NCBI RefSeq assembly: GCF_011806425.1
Contig: NZ_JAATOV010000002.1
Span: 124,001 to 188,000 of the forward strand
From: Thalassospira lucentensis
GTDB taxonomy: Bacteria; Pseudomonadota; Alphaproteobacteria; Rhodospirillales; Thalassospiraceae
Direction of reading: 5' to 3'
Length of the DNA stretch: 64,000 nt
Position 1 is the first letter of the stretch. Every line of letters begins with the position of its first letter. This document shows positions 54,183 through 64,000 of this stretch, piece by piece. Below the pieces are notes generated by a model. That model had not been told where the DNA came from. It did not search any database and saw only the letters and a program-made list of their open reading frames with translations. Made by a program: the position numbers and the translations under genes.

Positions 54183-54770
54183 CTACTGCGCTGGGGCCAT
54201 CGGCGCGCTGCGCCCTGCGACATAGGGGTACTTGTTAAAGATCGATGCCACCGCACTGCGGATCGCGGCATTTGGCGCGTCACGCATGGATGTCGTGACA
54301 CGACCAACCGCCGATCCTTCCCAGATCATTTGATTGGTCTCGCGGTCCACGAAATCGATATTAAGGGTCCCTTGGGTATAGCTATCGGCATATCCCGGCT
54401 GAACATAGCCCGGCCAGCCGACATACATGCCATTGCGATATCCGTGCCGTCCGCCAACGTAAACCGGTGCGGATCGTTGAATTTTTTCTTCTGTCGCCAG
54501 ATTGAAGTTCACCAGAAAATCGGGATTATGGATATCAAGCTGATACCCGCGGGCTTGCAAGGCGCTGGTAACCGCATCCTCAATCCGCTGGCCCGACAGG
54601 GTTTTATAATCCCCGTCCTCCGCCTTACCGGCCCCTTCCATAAAGGCAAAGCTTTGATAACGGCCAAAATCCGTGGCCGGGTCAGCATCGGTATAAACGC
54701 GTGGCCCGGTTGCGCAGGCTGCCAGCATCGCCACCAAAACGCCCGCAATCGCAGTTTTAAAAATCTTCAT
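54183..54770 (-). CDS. DUF4136-family lipoprotein
   Basis: 195 aa. Lipobox LAAC (Cys about residue 19), then the DUF4136 features: DFGRYQSFAFME, IEDAVTSALQARGYQL, and QGTLNIDFVDRETNQMIWEG. Outer-membrane or periplasmic lipoprotein of unknown role. Confidence 0.87.
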   Translation of the reverse strand: MKIFKTAIAGVLVAMLAACATGPRVYTDADPATDFGRYQSFAFMEGAGKAEDGDYKTLSGQRIEDAVTSALQARGYQLDIHNPDFLVNFNLATEEKIQRSAPVYVGGRHGYRNGMYVGWPGYVQPGYADSYTQGTLNIDFVDRETNQMIWEGSAVGRVTTSMRDAPNAAIRSAVASIFNKYPYVAGRSAPMAPAQ

Positions 54771-54957
54771 GGTGTTGCTGTTGCTCCCTTTGCCAAAACA
54801 ATCGCTGTTTTCGCCGATGTGCCCAAATCTTTATCTGCAACCATAGCGCCTAAAATTGGCTCCATCATGGCAATATATCAAATCGCGCTGATCTTCCCGG
54901 TCCTGCCGATCGGTTCACAGGTTGGCAAAACCGCCATCCAAACCAGACATACTATCC

Positions 54958-55545
54958 TCAGCGATCCATCAAGTCCCCGGCCAACTGGCGCAAATCGTTG
55001 ATGTCATCATCAAGGATTTTGCGATCATTCATTGCATGCGCCAAAACAATCGCGCCTTGCCAACGCACGATCATACGCTGGGCGGTTTTATGGGCAATAT
55101 CCCCCGACACGCCAGCTTGGCGCATTTGATCGGCCAGCCAATTGATCAGGGCGTTAAAAATCGCCTGCCCGGTTTCACGTGTCGGGGCAAAATCGGTATC
55201 GCCGGGCAGATCAAGCATCAATTTCCCAACCGGACAGCCATGCATCACCCGGCGCGGTGTCATCGCATCCAGATAATCAAAAAATACCGACACACGCTGT
55301 TTGGGCGTGCCGTTGGGCGCAATCGTCGCCAAAAGCGGAATGAACTCATCTTGCATGGTTTCCATCGCCGCCAAGGCCAAGTCATGCTTTTTGGGAAACC
55401 GGTAAAACACGCCCCCGGCGGGTAATCCGGCTTCCTTGGCAACGGTTTGAATGGTGGCCGCATGATAGCCATCGCGCCAAATCACATTCATCGCCGCCCG
55501 TGCAAGCTTCGCACGCTTTTCTTCGGAGGATAATTTACCGGCCAT
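54958..55545 (-). CDS. TetR-family transcriptional regulator
   Basis: 195 aa from ATG 55545. N-terminal HTH: KLARAAMNVIWRDGYHAATI, ..AGLPAGGVFYRFPKKHDLAL. The C-terminal ligand domain has CPVGKLMLDLPGD, typical of the group that senses small electrophiles or quaternary compounds. The palindrome in its promoter suggests autoregulation. Target not adjacent on either side (proline dehydrogenase is co-directional upstream). Confidence 0.9.
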   Translation of the reverse strand: MAGKLSSEEKRAKLARAAMNVIWRDGYHAATIQTVAKEAGLPAGGVFYRFPKKHDLALAAMETMQDEFIPLLATIAPNGTPKQRVSVFFDYLDAMTPRRVMHGCPVGKLMLDLPGDTDFAPTRETGQAIFNALINWLADQMRQAGVSGDIAHKTAQRMIVRWQGAIVLAHAMNDRKILDDDINDLRQLAGDLMDR

Positions 55546-55562
55546 CACGCGCACCTATCACC

Positions 55563-55584
55563 ATAAGTAAGTTAACTAACTTAT
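55563..55584. promoter_or_regulatory. Near-perfect palindromic operator upstream of tetR-type gene
   Basis: 22 bp centred on GTTAAC: ATAAGTAAGTT-AACTAACTTAT, with one symmetric pair broken. Ends 18 bp before the regulator start, a normal TetR operator position. Confidence 0.7.
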
Positions 55585-55625
55585 AGCAAAGGTACGGCGT
55601 CGCGCCCCGCCAATCAACAGGAAAT

Positions 55626-55652
55626 GCCGCGAGCACATAAACTCGCGGCGTC
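55626..55652 (-). terminator. Hairpin after proline dehydrogenase gene
   Basis: Stem GCCGCGAG / CTCGCGGC (55626-55633 with 55642-55649), 8-nt loop, short U run on the minus strand. Confidence 0.5.
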
Positions 55653-55664
55653 ATAAGGGCCGCG

Positions 55665-56624
55665 TTAGCGCCCCTTGGACATACTTGATCGCATCAAAAG
55701 CCCAAGGTTCCGCGGGTTTTCGCCAACCCGGCGCCATGCATAGGCCCACCAATCTTTGCCAAACGGCGCATAAAGCCGCAAACGATGCCCCGCCGCCACC
55801 AATTCGCGTTGCAACGGTTGGTTCACACCATAAAGCATTTCAAACTCAAACTGCTCAGGTGACCAGCCTTGTGCCTTTGCATGCTCAATGATCGTCCATG
55901 CCAATTTGCGATCATGCGTCCCAAACACCGGGAAAAACCCATTTCGTTTGGCCTCGGCCGATAACATCATGGTGGATAACCGAAAGTAGTTTTCGTCAAT
56001 ATCATCGCGCTTGGTAAAGGCAACATCATCGGGCGGGGCCATCGCCCCTTTTACCAACCGCACCATCGCACCGCGCGCAATCATATCGCGCAGATCGGCC
56101 TTGGTCCGATGCAGGCGCGCTTGCAACGTTTGCGCCACTTGGTATCCGCCATCGGCCAAGCGATGATGCAGGCGCAAGGTATCATCAACCATGTCGATAT
56201 CTTCCATATCGATCATCAGACGAATGGTGCGATGGGGCGTTTCCAGACCAATTTCGTTTAGCTTGGCGGCAAGATGATCAACATTCCGATCCAAAATCGC
56301 CTGATCCTGCATATAGCCCAATTGCGACGGATCGATGGAAATGTGAATATCCAGCCCGGTTTGATCAAGAACGGGCACCAGCGCGTCCAATTGCGCCACC
56401 GTTTCGCGCACCTGGCTTAAATCCGTGACATATTCGCCAAGATAGAAGCTTGAAACACGTATGCCATCACGCGCAAGCGCCTCGGCACGTGCAACATGGC
56501 CCGCAACATCCCCGGCACTGACGAACTGATCCGCCAGCCCGGTTTTATGTCCAATTGCCTCGCCGATTGCGCGCAACGGTTTGCTGCATGCCACGGCGAT
56601 CATTGATTTCTGCCACATCCCCAT
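55665..56624 (-). CDS. Proline dehydrogenase
   Basis: 319 aa single-domain PRODH (FAD), first step of proline catabolism to P5C. Conserved pieces: VSSFYLGEYVTDLSQV, IRLMIDMEDIDMVDDTL, VRLVKGAM, FFPVFGTHDRKL, and the C-terminal ARG/arginine region RLYAPFGKDWWAYAWRRVGEN. It is the stand-alone, not the PutA, form; no P5C dehydrogenase in the window. Confidence 0.9.
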   Translation of the reverse strand: MGMWQKSMIAVACSKPLRAIGEAIGHKTGLADQFVSAGDVAGHVARAEALARDGIRVSSFYLGEYVTDLSQVRETVAQLDALVPVLDQTGLDIHISIDPSQLGYMQDQAILDRNVDHLAAKLNEIGLETPHRTIRLMIDMEDIDMVDDTLRLHHRLADGGYQVAQTLQARLHRTKADLRDMIARGAMVRLVKGAMAPPDDVAFTKRDDIDENYFRLSTMMLSAEAKRNGFFPVFGTHDRKLAWTIIEHAKAQGWSPEQFEFEMLYGVNQPLQRELVAAGHRLRLYAPFGKDWWAYAWRRVGENPRNLGLLMRSSMSKGR

Positions 56625-56882
56625 TGAAAATATCCTGTTTCGTGATCTTGCTATTTATCCAGTTTACACAGGCACAACAGCATTTATTGAATGATATGCG
56701 CCCGATTTTTGATCACCAATGATGAGCTAAGCACCGCGGTTTAAGGCCCCAATAGATTGGCCGAAATTTTGGAAAATTGCGTCCAAGGGGCTGACCGTGT
56801 ATCAACAGTCCCCCAACACCAAGGACGATAATGCATGGCCCTTGGTGCCCCCAATTCATAAAAGCCTGGCCGGAGCCGATTT

Positions 56883-57938
56883 GTGAAAAACAACCAATAC
56901 TCGCTTGCCGATATCGAGGAAGCCGTATCTGCCGGGGTGCTCGACCGCGAGGCCTATATCGCCCTTGCGCAGTACCTGACCAACCATGCGCCAGAAGCAA
57001 TTGAAACAGAAAAATTCACACTGTTTCGCGGCATGAACGACATCTTTCTGGCCTTGGGCATCAGCGTTCTAAGCATCGGCTGGTTTATATTGTGGGGCCT
57101 GTTTTCCAACAGCGCCTCTTTCTGGATCGCACCATTGGCGGCCATGATCGGGTTTGTTTTGCTGGCCGAATATGTCGCAGGCAAGCTCAAAGCCACCCTG
57201 CCATCGATTGTGATTATGGTCTCGCTTTGCGCGACTTTAATGATCTATGCCGTGATGATTTACATGCAGGCAATCGGCACATCGTCGGAATTCTTTAACC
57301 TCGATAGCGTCTGGGCCCTTGGCAGCACATCGGTCAATACCGCCCTGTTGGTCGCGGTTGTCGGCTTTACCTTTCAGGTCGCGTTTTTCCTGCGGTACCG
57401 CCTGCCGGCATCCTTTGCCCTGATTGCCTTTGGCATTGTTGGGGTTTTGTGGTCGCTGCTTTTAACCGCCTTTGGCCAAAGCCTGAACCAGTATATCGAT
57501 TACATGATCACCCTGACCGGGCTTTTGCTGCTGGCGTTGGGTGTTGTTGTCGATACAAAGGATCCCAAGCGCGTCAATGGCTGGGCGGAATGTGCCTTTT
57601 GGCTTTACGTGATCGGCGCGCCCATGACCATTCATTCGGTCGCGGCCTTGTTTGATGCTGCCGCGCTTGTAATGATCCCGGTCATCATCATTGCCATGCT
57701 GTTTTCGCTGATCCTCGATCGACGCTCTCCGATCATAAGCGGCCTGATCTATGTCGGCTATTTGGCAAATTCCGGCTTTAATCAAGCGTCCATTGATCCC
57801 TCCATCACGGTGGCACTGGTATGCTTTATCGTCGGTGGTCTGGTGATGGCGTTTGGCTTTGGCTGGCAAAAAGCCCGCCACATCGTGTTGTCCCCGTTTG
57901 AAGATCAAAGCTGGCGCCGTTATCTTCCGCCATCCTGA
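56883..57938 (+). CDS. Polytopic membrane protein (DUF2157-like)
   Basis: 351 aa from GTG 56883 (GGAG upstream). A soluble N-terminal helix bundle (LADIEEAVSAGVLDREAYIA) precedes 9-10 membrane segments. The layout matches DUF2157-type proteins; function unknown. Confidence 0.7.
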   Translation: MKNNQYSLADIEEAVSAGVLDREAYIALAQYLTNHAPEAIETEKFTLFRGMNDIFLALGISVLSIGWFILWGLFSNSASFWIAPLAAMIGFVLLAEYVAGKLKATLPSIVIMVSLCATLMIYAVMIYMQAIGTSSEFFNLDSVWALGSTSVNTALLVAVVGFTFQVAFFLRYRLPASFALIAFGIVGVLWSLLLTAFGQSLNQYIDYMITLTGLLLLALGVVVDTKDPKRVNGWAECAFWLYVIGAPMTIHSVAALFDAAALVMIPVIIIAMLFSLILDRRSPIISGLIYVGYLANSGFNQASIDPSITVALVCFIVGGLVMAFGFGWQKARHIVLSPFEDQSWRRYLPPS

Positions 57939-58148
57939 CGATTACGACATGCGTAAACCCGGCTAACCGACAAAACACATTTACGAAACCTTTATGGCCC
58001 GCCCCGACCGGCGGGCCATTTGAATCCGACGCAGAAAAGCGGCAGCCCCTACGCCGCTGAGGTCGTTGCCCCGCCACCCAACGCACGCCACACGCGCGCC
58101 GAGCCTCCAAGCCGCCCACACAAACCCACACCAAACAACGGCAGCCCC

Positions 58149-58694
58149 ATGCTTGATACGCTTCTCATCGACGCAACTCCGCGCTGGCTGATCGGCCAAG
58201 CCGTCGCCTTTCTGGCCCTTGCGCTCTGCATTGCCGGTTTTGCCAATAAAGATGACAACAAACTTCTGCTCATTCTGATTGCCGCCAACGTGGCTTTTGC
58301 CGTGCAGTTTGCTCTGCTGGGAAGCTGGGTATCGGCGGGGGTTACCTGCATTGTCATAACCCGGATCGTTCTTGCACGGCGCTATCACCGTAACCTTTTC
58401 ATCATGGCGGCCCTTTTGGCAGCAACGATTGGGGTTGCCATTGTCGGCTGGCAGGATTGGAAAGATGCACCGGCCTTAATTGCGGGCATTCTTGGTACCG
58501 TCGGCATGTTCGCCTTTCGCGGCAGCATCATGCGCTGGTGGCTGTTTGTTGCCGCTTTCTTCTGGGTGCTAAGCAACGTCGCCATCGGCTCGCTCGGTGG
58601 GATTTTGGCCGAAAGTCTGGTGATGACCACAAACATCATCACCATTTGGCGCATCGAAATGGACAAGCGCCGTCTGGCTTTGCAGGCCGACTAA
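58149..58694 (+). CDS. YgjV-family inner-membrane protein
   Basis: 181 aa, about six membrane helices. LIGQAVAFLALALCIAGF and ..KLLLILIAANVAFAVQFALLGSW match the Imp-YgjV family. ATG 58149 is chosen because the earlier in-frame part is low-complexity and unconserved. Confidence 0.8.
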   Translation: MLDTLLIDATPRWLIGQAVAFLALALCIAGFANKDDNKLLLILIAANVAFAVQFALLGSWVSAGVTCIVITRIVLARRYHRNLFIMAALLAATIGVAIVGWQDWKDAPALIAGILGTVGMFAFRGSIMRWWLFVAAFFWVLSNVAIGSLGGILAESLVMTTNIITIWRIEMDKRRLALQAD

Positions 58695-58717
58695 CACACA
58701 GCCCCCCATCAAACAAC

Positions 58718-58760
58718 AAAACAGCCCTGCATCATGGATCGATGCAGGGCTGTTTTGTTT
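58718..58760. terminator. Bidirectional terminator between YgjV-like gene and lysK
   Basis: 16-bp stem AAAACAGCCCTGCATC / GATGCAGGGCTGTTTT (58718-58733 with 58741-58756), 7-nt loop, T-rich on both sides. Confidence 0.96.
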
Positions 58761-58781
58761 TGGAAATTCTGTATGTCAGAC

Positions 58782-60374
58782 TTACGCGCTAAGGTCTTCA
58801 CCCGCCAATGCGCGGTCAATCAGGGCGACACTTTCGTCAATGCCGTAAAGCGCAATGAACGAGCCCATGCGCGGCCCCTGTTCCTGCCCCAGCAGGATTT
58901 CATAAAGGGTTTTGAACCATTCACGCAGGTTTTCGTAATTGTGGTTCTTCCCAACCGTGAACACTTCGGTCTGGATGTCAGACGGCTCGGTGCCCGGTGC
59001 AACCTTTGACAGCGCATCGCGCAGGTCTTTCAATGCGGCCTGCTCTGCCTCGGTCGCGGCACGGTATTTTTTGGTCGGCTTCACAAAGTCGCGATAATAA
59101 TTGATCGCATAGCCAACCAGTTTATCAAGATACGGTGAGGTTTCCGGCGTTGCGCCCTTGGCATAGCGCGAAATAAACGCCCACAGAAGATCGCGGTCTT
59201 CGGTATTACAGACCGAAACAAGGTTCAGCAAAATGCCAAAGGACAGCGGAATTTTGCGGTCCGGTGCGGTGCCCGCATGGATATGCCACGCCGGGTTTTG
59301 CAAAATCTTGGTCGGATCGGTTTCGGTTTTCAGTTTCTCGGCAAAGGTCAGATATTCATCGACGGTTTTCGGGATGACATCGAAATAAAGACGTTTGGCA
59401 GTTTTTGGCTTCTGGAACATAAACAGCGACAGGCTGTCTTCTGGCGCATATTTCAGCCAGTCTTCCATCGAAAGGCCATTGCCCTTGGATTTGGAAATTT
59501 TCTGTGCGTTCTCGTCCAAAAACAGTTCGTAGTTAAAGCCTTCTGGCGGCGTACCACCGAGCGCCTTAACGATCTTGTTGCCAAGCTCCACCGACGGAAT
59601 AAGGTCTTTGCCGGCCATTTCGTAATCAACACCCAGCGCATACCAACGCATCGCCCAGTCTGGCTTCCACTGCAGTTTGCAATTGCCGCCCGTCACCAGC
59701 GTTTCAACCAAATCACCGGTTTCCGGATGCTCGTAAACGATTGATCCGCTTTCGGGTTTCAGTTCGGTAACTTTCGCCATCAGGACTTTATTGGTGCCCG
59801 GCTCAACCGGCATGAACGGGCTATAGGTCGCCCGGCGTTCTTCACCAAGGGTCGGCAGCATGATTTTCTGAACCGCGTCATAGCGTTCCAACAGACGCAG
59901 AAGTGCCTCATCAAACATGCCCGAACGATAACAATCGGTTGATGATTTGAATTCATATTCAAAACCAAAGCCATCCAAAAACTCACGCAGGCGCGCATTG
60001 TTATGGTGGGCAAAGCTTTCATGTTCGCCAAACGGATCTGGCACCGATGTCAGCGCCTTGCCAAGGTGCTCTGCAACCATCTCCTTGTTGGGGATGTTGT
60101 CGGGCACTTTACGCAGGCCATCCATATCATCGGAAAAGCAGAAAAGCTTGGTCGGGATATCGCACATGGTTTCAAAGGCGCGGCGCACATAGGTCGTGCG
60201 GGCAACTTCGCCAAAGGTCCCGATATGGGGCAAACCCGACGGACCATAACCGGTTTCAAAAAGGACATAGCCCTTTTCAGGCGCCTTCTGTTTATACCGC
60301 TTGACCAGCTTGCTGGCTTCCTGAAAAGCCCAGACGTTGCTGTTAAGTGCGGCATCGCGAAGATCGGCTGTCAT
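58782..60374 (-). CDS. lysK: Lysyl-tRNA synthetase, class I
   Basis: 530 aa class I LysRS, unrelated in fold to the common class II enzyme. HIGH is PHIG at residues 49-52 ([16 protein letters not shown]), KMSKS is KISKSKGNG near residue 295, and the N-terminal [14 protein letters not shown] is diagnostic. Charges tRNA-Lys. The class I form is known in many archaea and in some alphaproteobacteria, so it fits the taxon. Confidence 0.95.
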   Translation of the reverse strand: MTADLRDAALNSNVWAFQEASKLVKRYKQKAPEKGYVLFETGYGPSGLPHIGTFGEVARTTYVRRAFETMCDIPTKLFCFSDDMDGLRKVPDNIPNKEMVAEHLGKALTSVPDPFGEHESFAHHNNARLREFLDGFGFEYEFKSSTDCYRSGMFDEALLRLLERYDAVQKIMLPTLGEERRATYSPFMPVEPGTNKVLMAKVTELKPESGSIVYEHPETGDLVETLVTGGNCKLQWKPDWAMRWYALGVDYEMAGKDLIPSVELGNKIVKALGGTPPEGFNYELFLDENAQKISKSKGNGLSMEDWLKYAPEDSLSLFMFQKPKTAKRLYFDVIPKTVDEYLTFAEKLKTETDPTKILQNPAWHIHAGTAPDRKIPLSFGILLNLVSVCNTEDRDLLWAFISRYAKGATPETSPYLDKLVGYAINYYRDFVKPTKKYRAATEAEQAALKDLRDALSKVAPGTEPSDIQTEVFTVGKNHNYENLREWFKTLYEILLGQEQGPRMGSFIALYGIDESVALIDRALAGEDLSA

Positions 60375-60817
60375 TTTTGAAACCTTGTTTATCAGTTGGG
60401 TGGTTGAATTTACGGAAAATATGGTCGCACAGGATCACAACAATCTTGCGCGTGCGCGAAGCTATACCTCACCCACCGCCAAGATCAAGTATCTGTTGCA
60501 CATAGCAGCCAATTATCACGGCCCCAAACACCCCAATAACCCAGCAAAGACGTCAAATCGCGCAAGGGCTTCAATGCGGCCTTTTTCAAGATAATCAGGC
60601 CAATAAAACAATTTACCTCCCCTCCAAAAGTGTAGTTGTAATCTTTCTAAAAACGCAAATATGAGAAAACTTAGAGAATTGCGACACCATCTCATTGGCG
60701 GAGCCTGCGCACCCAACTTTGCAAGGTCCGCCATATATAGCGACCAAGCATGTCATCCCAGTTCTTGGCAAAACAATCAGAACTGTATGCATGCCCAGAG
60801 TGTTCTGAGGTTTAAGA
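60375..60817. other. Intergenic region lysK / PAS kinase
   Basis: 443 bp. A minus-strand open frame (60516-60734) has no domain and was not called. No hairpin terminator or operator stands out; promoters for both divergent genes must lie here. Confidence 0.6.
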
Positions 60818-61876
60818 ATGTCGCAACGCGATGCCGTATCACAGATTATGGCCCCAACACCGTCAGCAGATACTGCTGACCAAAGATTTGAACGCGTGGT
60901 CGAATATGCGCCAACCGCGATGATCTTGATTAGTGCCGACGGGCAAATAGAAATGGTTAACGCCCAAACCGAAATCATCTTTGGATATGACCGGGCCGAG
61001 CTTCTTGGACAGCCCATCGAAATGCTCGTCCCTGCCCGCATGCGCGATGGCCATCCGCACCTACGCAGTGCCTATGCCAAAAATCCAAATGCGCGCCCGA
61101 TGGGGCCGGGGCGTGATCTGTATGCACTGCGCAAAGACAACAGCGAATTTCCCGTCGAAATCGGCTTAAACCCGATCACCAGTGGCGACCGGCAGGTGAT
61201 TTTGGCTGCCATATCCGACATTTCCGAACGCAAACACCGCGAAGAACAAATCGCCCGGTCACTCAAGGAAAAGGAAACATTGCTTTCCGAGGTCCACCAC
61301 CGGGTCAAAAACAACCTGCAAATCATCCACAGCCTTTTGGACATGCAAACTGCGACCATCGAAGACCATCAAGCCCGCGAAGCCTTGATCGAAAGCTGCA
61401 ACCGGGTGCGATCAATGGCGCAAATCCACCAGTCGCTGTATCAAAGCGAAAACATCGCCAAAGTCGATTTTGCCAATTTCTGTGAATCCCTGATTTCTTC
61501 GTTGCTTGCGGCCTATAACATCGATCCCGATCAGGTTCGGATCAAAAGTGAACTGGCCCATGTCGAGCTGGCAATTGATCAGGCCGTGCCATGTGGTCTG
61601 GTCACCAATGAACTTTTGACCAATGCGTTAAAACACGGCTTTAACGCAGATCAGTCGGGTGAAATCCTGATTTCCACGAAAATGACCGATGCCCAAACGG
61701 TGGAGCTCAGTGTCTCAGACACCGGCATTGGGCTCCCCACTGACTTTTCCATCTCAAATAGTTCTGGTCTTGGTCTTCAATTGATTGAGCTTCTCACCGA
61801 ACAAATTGGTGGAAAACTGAGCATCGAGACCACACCTAAAACCTGCTTTACCATTACCTTCACCATAAAGGACTAA
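60818..61876 (+). CDS. PAS-domain sensor histidine kinase, HWE/HisKA_2 type
   Basis: 352 aa. PAS at about 25-145 (ERVVEYAPTAMILISADG, ..EFPVEIGLNPI), then the H-box SEVHHRVKNNLQIIHSLLDM near 160, and an HATPase with GLVTNELLTNALKHGF and SGLGLQLIELL. Cytosolic. Such kinases commonly signal light, redox or stress states, but no flavin-cysteine motif is seen. Followed 6 bp later by its likely partner. Confidence 0.92.
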   Translation: MSQRDAVSQIMAPTPSADTADQRFERVVEYAPTAMILISADGQIEMVNAQTEIIFGYDRAELLGQPIEMLVPARMRDGHPHLRSAYAKNPNARPMGPGRDLYALRKDNSEFPVEIGLNPITSGDRQVILAAISDISERKHREEQIARSLKEKETLLSEVHHRVKNNLQIIHSLLDMQTATIEDHQAREALIESCNRVRSMAQIHQSLYQSENIAKVDFANFCESLISSLLAAYNIDPDQVRIKSELAHVELAIDQAVPCGLVTNELLTNALKHGFNADQSGEILISTKMTDAQTVELSVSDTGIGLPTDFSISNSSGLGLQLIELLTEQIGGKLSIETTPKTCFTITFTIKD

Positions 61877-61882
61877 TGCGCA

Positions 61883-64000
61883 GTGCCCAAGTCAGTTCAT
61901 GTCATGATTGTCGAAGATGAAAGAGTGATTGCGCTGCATTTGCGCAAGCAACTTGAAAAGCTCGGCTATGAACGCACGTCAGCACATAGTGCAGGGGCCG
62001 ATGCGCTTAAGGCGATATCGCTTGATCCGCCAGACATCATTTTGATGGACATCCGTATTGATGGTGATATCGATGGCATTGAAACGGCGGCTGGGATCCC
62101 ACAGGATCTGATGATCCCGGTGATCTATTTGTCCGCCTATTCCGAAGATTCAACCTTGGCCCGTGCCAAGCAAACCCGCCCTTACGGCTTTTTGCTTAAG
62201 CCGTTTTCTGAACGTGAATTGCACGCCACCATTCAAATGGCATTGGAACGGCGCAAAGCCGAAGTAGCCTTGCGCGAAACCCAGCAGCGCCTGTCGCTTG
62301 CAATGACCGCCGCCCAAATGAGCTGCTGGGAAATTGATGTTCATACCCAGGAAATGCAAAGTGCGGGCATCGGGCATTTTGGCGTACGAACGGATGCCGA
62401 AACCGTCACCGAAAGCTTGAAAACGTTTCTTGACCGCGTGGTCCCAGAAGACCGCAGCGCCGTTGAGAAGGCGTTCAATCACGCCATCGAACATGGTGAT
62501 TTTTATGATGTCGTGTTCAAGGGAATTAACGATCACGACGAAGTCCGCTGGATCCGCGCCCGCGGCAAGCTGTTTATCAACGAACATCTTGGAACGCGCC
62601 GTCTTGTCGGCATGATGCAAGACATCACCGAACAGCGCAAAGCCAATGAAAAGCTGCGCGATGCAACCACCGTCTATGAAACCACACAGGACGGGATTCT
62701 GATCCTTGATACGGACCTTAACGTTACAAGTGCCAATAACGCATATTACCGGATTACGGGCAAAGATGCGGAAAACACGCTCAATAAACCGCCCTATTTC
62801 ATCGATGAAAATCCGGACATCCCGGACTTTTATCACCAATTATCAGAAACCCTGCGCCGTACCCGCCATTGGCAGCATGACGTGGAAATCACCGATGCCA
62901 CCGGCAATGAACTGTCACTTTCCATCCGCATTATTGCCGTTGAAAACGATGCCCATGAATTGACCCACTTTGTCGCGGTTGTGACCGACCGAACCGCCAT
63001 TCGCAAGGCCGAACAAGAATTGCGCTATCTGGCGCAATATGATGGCCTGACCGGCATGCCCAACCGGGTTCTGGCAACAGATCGCCTGAACCGTGCGGTG
63101 GAACGGTGCGATCTGAACAATTCAATGTTGGCCTGTCTGTTTCTGGATATTGATGATTTTAAGAACATCAATGACACACTGGGTCATACGGCTGGCGATC
63201 AGGTTCTTTTGGTGGCGGCAAACCGGATTAATGCCGCAACCAATCGGTTTGATACAACCGCGCGCCTTGGCGGTGATGAATTCCTGATTATCCGTGAAAA
63301 CATCATGGACGAGGCCGATGCCGCCCAACTGGCGCAGGCGATCCTTACCGAATTACAGCGCCCGTTTTACATTGTCGGCCATGAAATGACCATGTCCGCA
63401 AGCATCGGCATTGCGCTTTATCCTGCCGATACGTCCGCGCGCCAAGACCTGATCCGACTGGCCGATACGGCAATGTATGCTGCCAAAAAACGCGGTCGGC
63501 GCACCTATGCATTTTACCAGTCCGAAATGACCGAAACGGCGACCAAATATATGACGCGCTCGCTTGAGCTACGCCGCGGGTTGGAAAACAATGAATTGGT
63601 TTTGCACTACCAGCCAAAAGTCGACGCAATGACCGGCGACCTTTTGGGGGTCGAGGCACTGCTGCGCTGGAACCACCCCCAAAGCGGCCTGATTGGCCCC
63701 AACGAAATCATCCCCGTCGCAGAACAAAGTGGTCTGATCATTGAAGTTGGCGATTGGGTGCTGCGCGAAGCCTGCGCACAGGCAAAACGCTGGCAAGTTG
63801 AACTTGGCAAAAACATCAAAATCGCCGTCAACGTATCGGTACGCCAATTAAAGATGCCAAGCTTCGCCGATGCGGTACGTTATGCGTTAACCGCGGCTGA
63901 CCTTCCGGCGGAATATCTCGAACTCGAAATCACCGAAAGCATGCTGCAAGACGAAGCAAGCATGATCAGCATGCTTCATGAATTGCGCGATGTTGGGGTT
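61883..64000 (+). CDS. Response regulator with PAS, GGDEF and EAL domains, cut by right edge
   Basis: Open from GTG 61883 to the window end (at least 706 codons, stop not seen). REC at 1-120: IVEDERVIAL, phospho-Asp in IILMDIRIDGD, YLSAYSE, and Lys in GFLLKPFSE. Two PAS-like segments, then GGDEF with DDFKNINDTLGHTAGDQ and RLGGDEF, then EAL with LVLHYQPKVD, GVEALLRW (EAL present), and ELEITES. So it may make or break c-di-GMP; both motifs look intact in the visible part. AAGGA ten bases before the start. Confidence 0.9.
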   Translation, partial: MPKSVHVMIVEDERVIALHLRKQLEKLGYERTSAHSAGADALKAISLDPPDIILMDIRIDGDIDGIETAAGIPQDLMIPVIYLSAYSEDSTLARAKQTRPYGFLLKPFSERELHATIQMALERRKAEVALRETQQRLSLAMTAAQMSCWEIDVHTQEMQSAGIGHFGVRTDAETVTESLKTFLDRVVPEDRSAVEKAFNHAIEHGDFYDVVFKGINDHDEVRWIRARGKLFINEHLGTRRLVGMMQDITEQRKANEKLRDATTVYETTQDGILILDTDLNVTSANNAYYRITGKDAENTLNKPPYFIDENPDIPDFYHQLSETLRRTRHWQHDVEITDATGNELSLSIRIIAVENDAHELTHFVAVVTDRTAIRKAEQELRYLAQYDGLTGMPNRVLATDRLNRAVERCDLNNSMLACLFLDIDDFKNINDTLGHTAGDQVLLVAANRINAATNRFDTTARLGGDEFLIIRENIMDEADAAQLAQAILTELQRPFYIVGHEMTMSASIGIALYPADTSARQDLIRLADTAMYAAKKRGRRTYAFYQSEMTETATKYMTRSLELRRGLENNELVLHYQPKVDAMTGDLLGVEALLRWNHPQSGLIGPNEIIPVAEQSGLIIEVGDWVLREACAQAKRWQVELGKNIKIAVNVSVRQLKMPSFADAVRYALTAADLPAEYLELEITESMLQDEASMISMLHELRDVGV

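Noticed and set aside
60516..60734. Minus-strand frame with a hydrophobic stretch upstream of the PAS kinase
   Set aside because: Short, no ribosome site and no conserved pattern.

Overview
The window looks like chromosome of a marine alphaproteobacterium of the Rhodospirillales, most like Thalassospira. This is inferred from the moderately GC-rich coding style, a class I lysyl-tRNA synthetase, a CUT1-type ABC operon, many LysR-, TetR- and GntR-type regulators, MASE1/CHASE, HWE and GGDEF-EAL signalling proteins, and scattered short palindromic (REP-like) repeats. No species call can be made without a database. I saw no rRNA, tRNA, CRISPR array or transposase.

Layout. 1-6113: a GntR regulator cut by the left edge, a cystathionine-lyase-type PLP enzyme and a binding-protein ABC importer (SBP, two permeases, ATPase), all read rightward. 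6186-12629: two divergent oxidoreductase/LysR pairs (NmrA-like and SDR), an arylamine N-acetyltransferase with a MerR/SoxR-type operator, and a D-amino-acid transaminase. 12674-15690: an EamA exporter, the decayed 3' end of a second copy of it, and an AT-richer two-gene module (XRE-ImmA metallopeptidase plus PIN-like nuclease) bounded by imperfect 20-bp direct repeats. 15687-21950: housekeeping and small genes, including a PyrD with a histone-H1-like tail. 22078-24546: a large coiled-coil/TPR protein.

24679-44894 is a leftward block of podovirus-type virion and lysis genes: portal, Bbp19-like protein, scaffold, capsid, three tail-collar proteins, tail tubular A and B, internal protein, fibres, large terminase, SleB endolysin and holin. 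It carries cargo: a RES/Xre toxin-antitoxin pair with a perfect operator palindrome, two small exported proteins, and a reverse-oriented YafK-like protein that has lost its active site. No integrase, replication gene, phage polymerase or small terminase was recognised. REP-like palindromes sit in several gaps of the block, so it appears long resident; it is a candidate domesticated element or gene transfer agent, or simply a decayed prophage.

45497-48762 holds an autotransporter-like outer-membrane protein, a lipoprotein and an S24 (LexA/CI-type) repressor. A shared AGGA-N6-TCCY element lies in the gaps before these units and beside the phage block, suggesting a possible regulon. 48887-64000 is ordinary chromosome: a MASE1-CHASE hybrid kinase, an inositol-phosphatase-type enzyme, IlvE, a DUF4136 lipoprotein, a TetR regulator with its palindrome, proline dehydrogenase, two membrane proteins, class I LysRS, and a PAS/HWE kinase followed by a REC-PAS-GGDEF-EAL protein that runs off the right edge.
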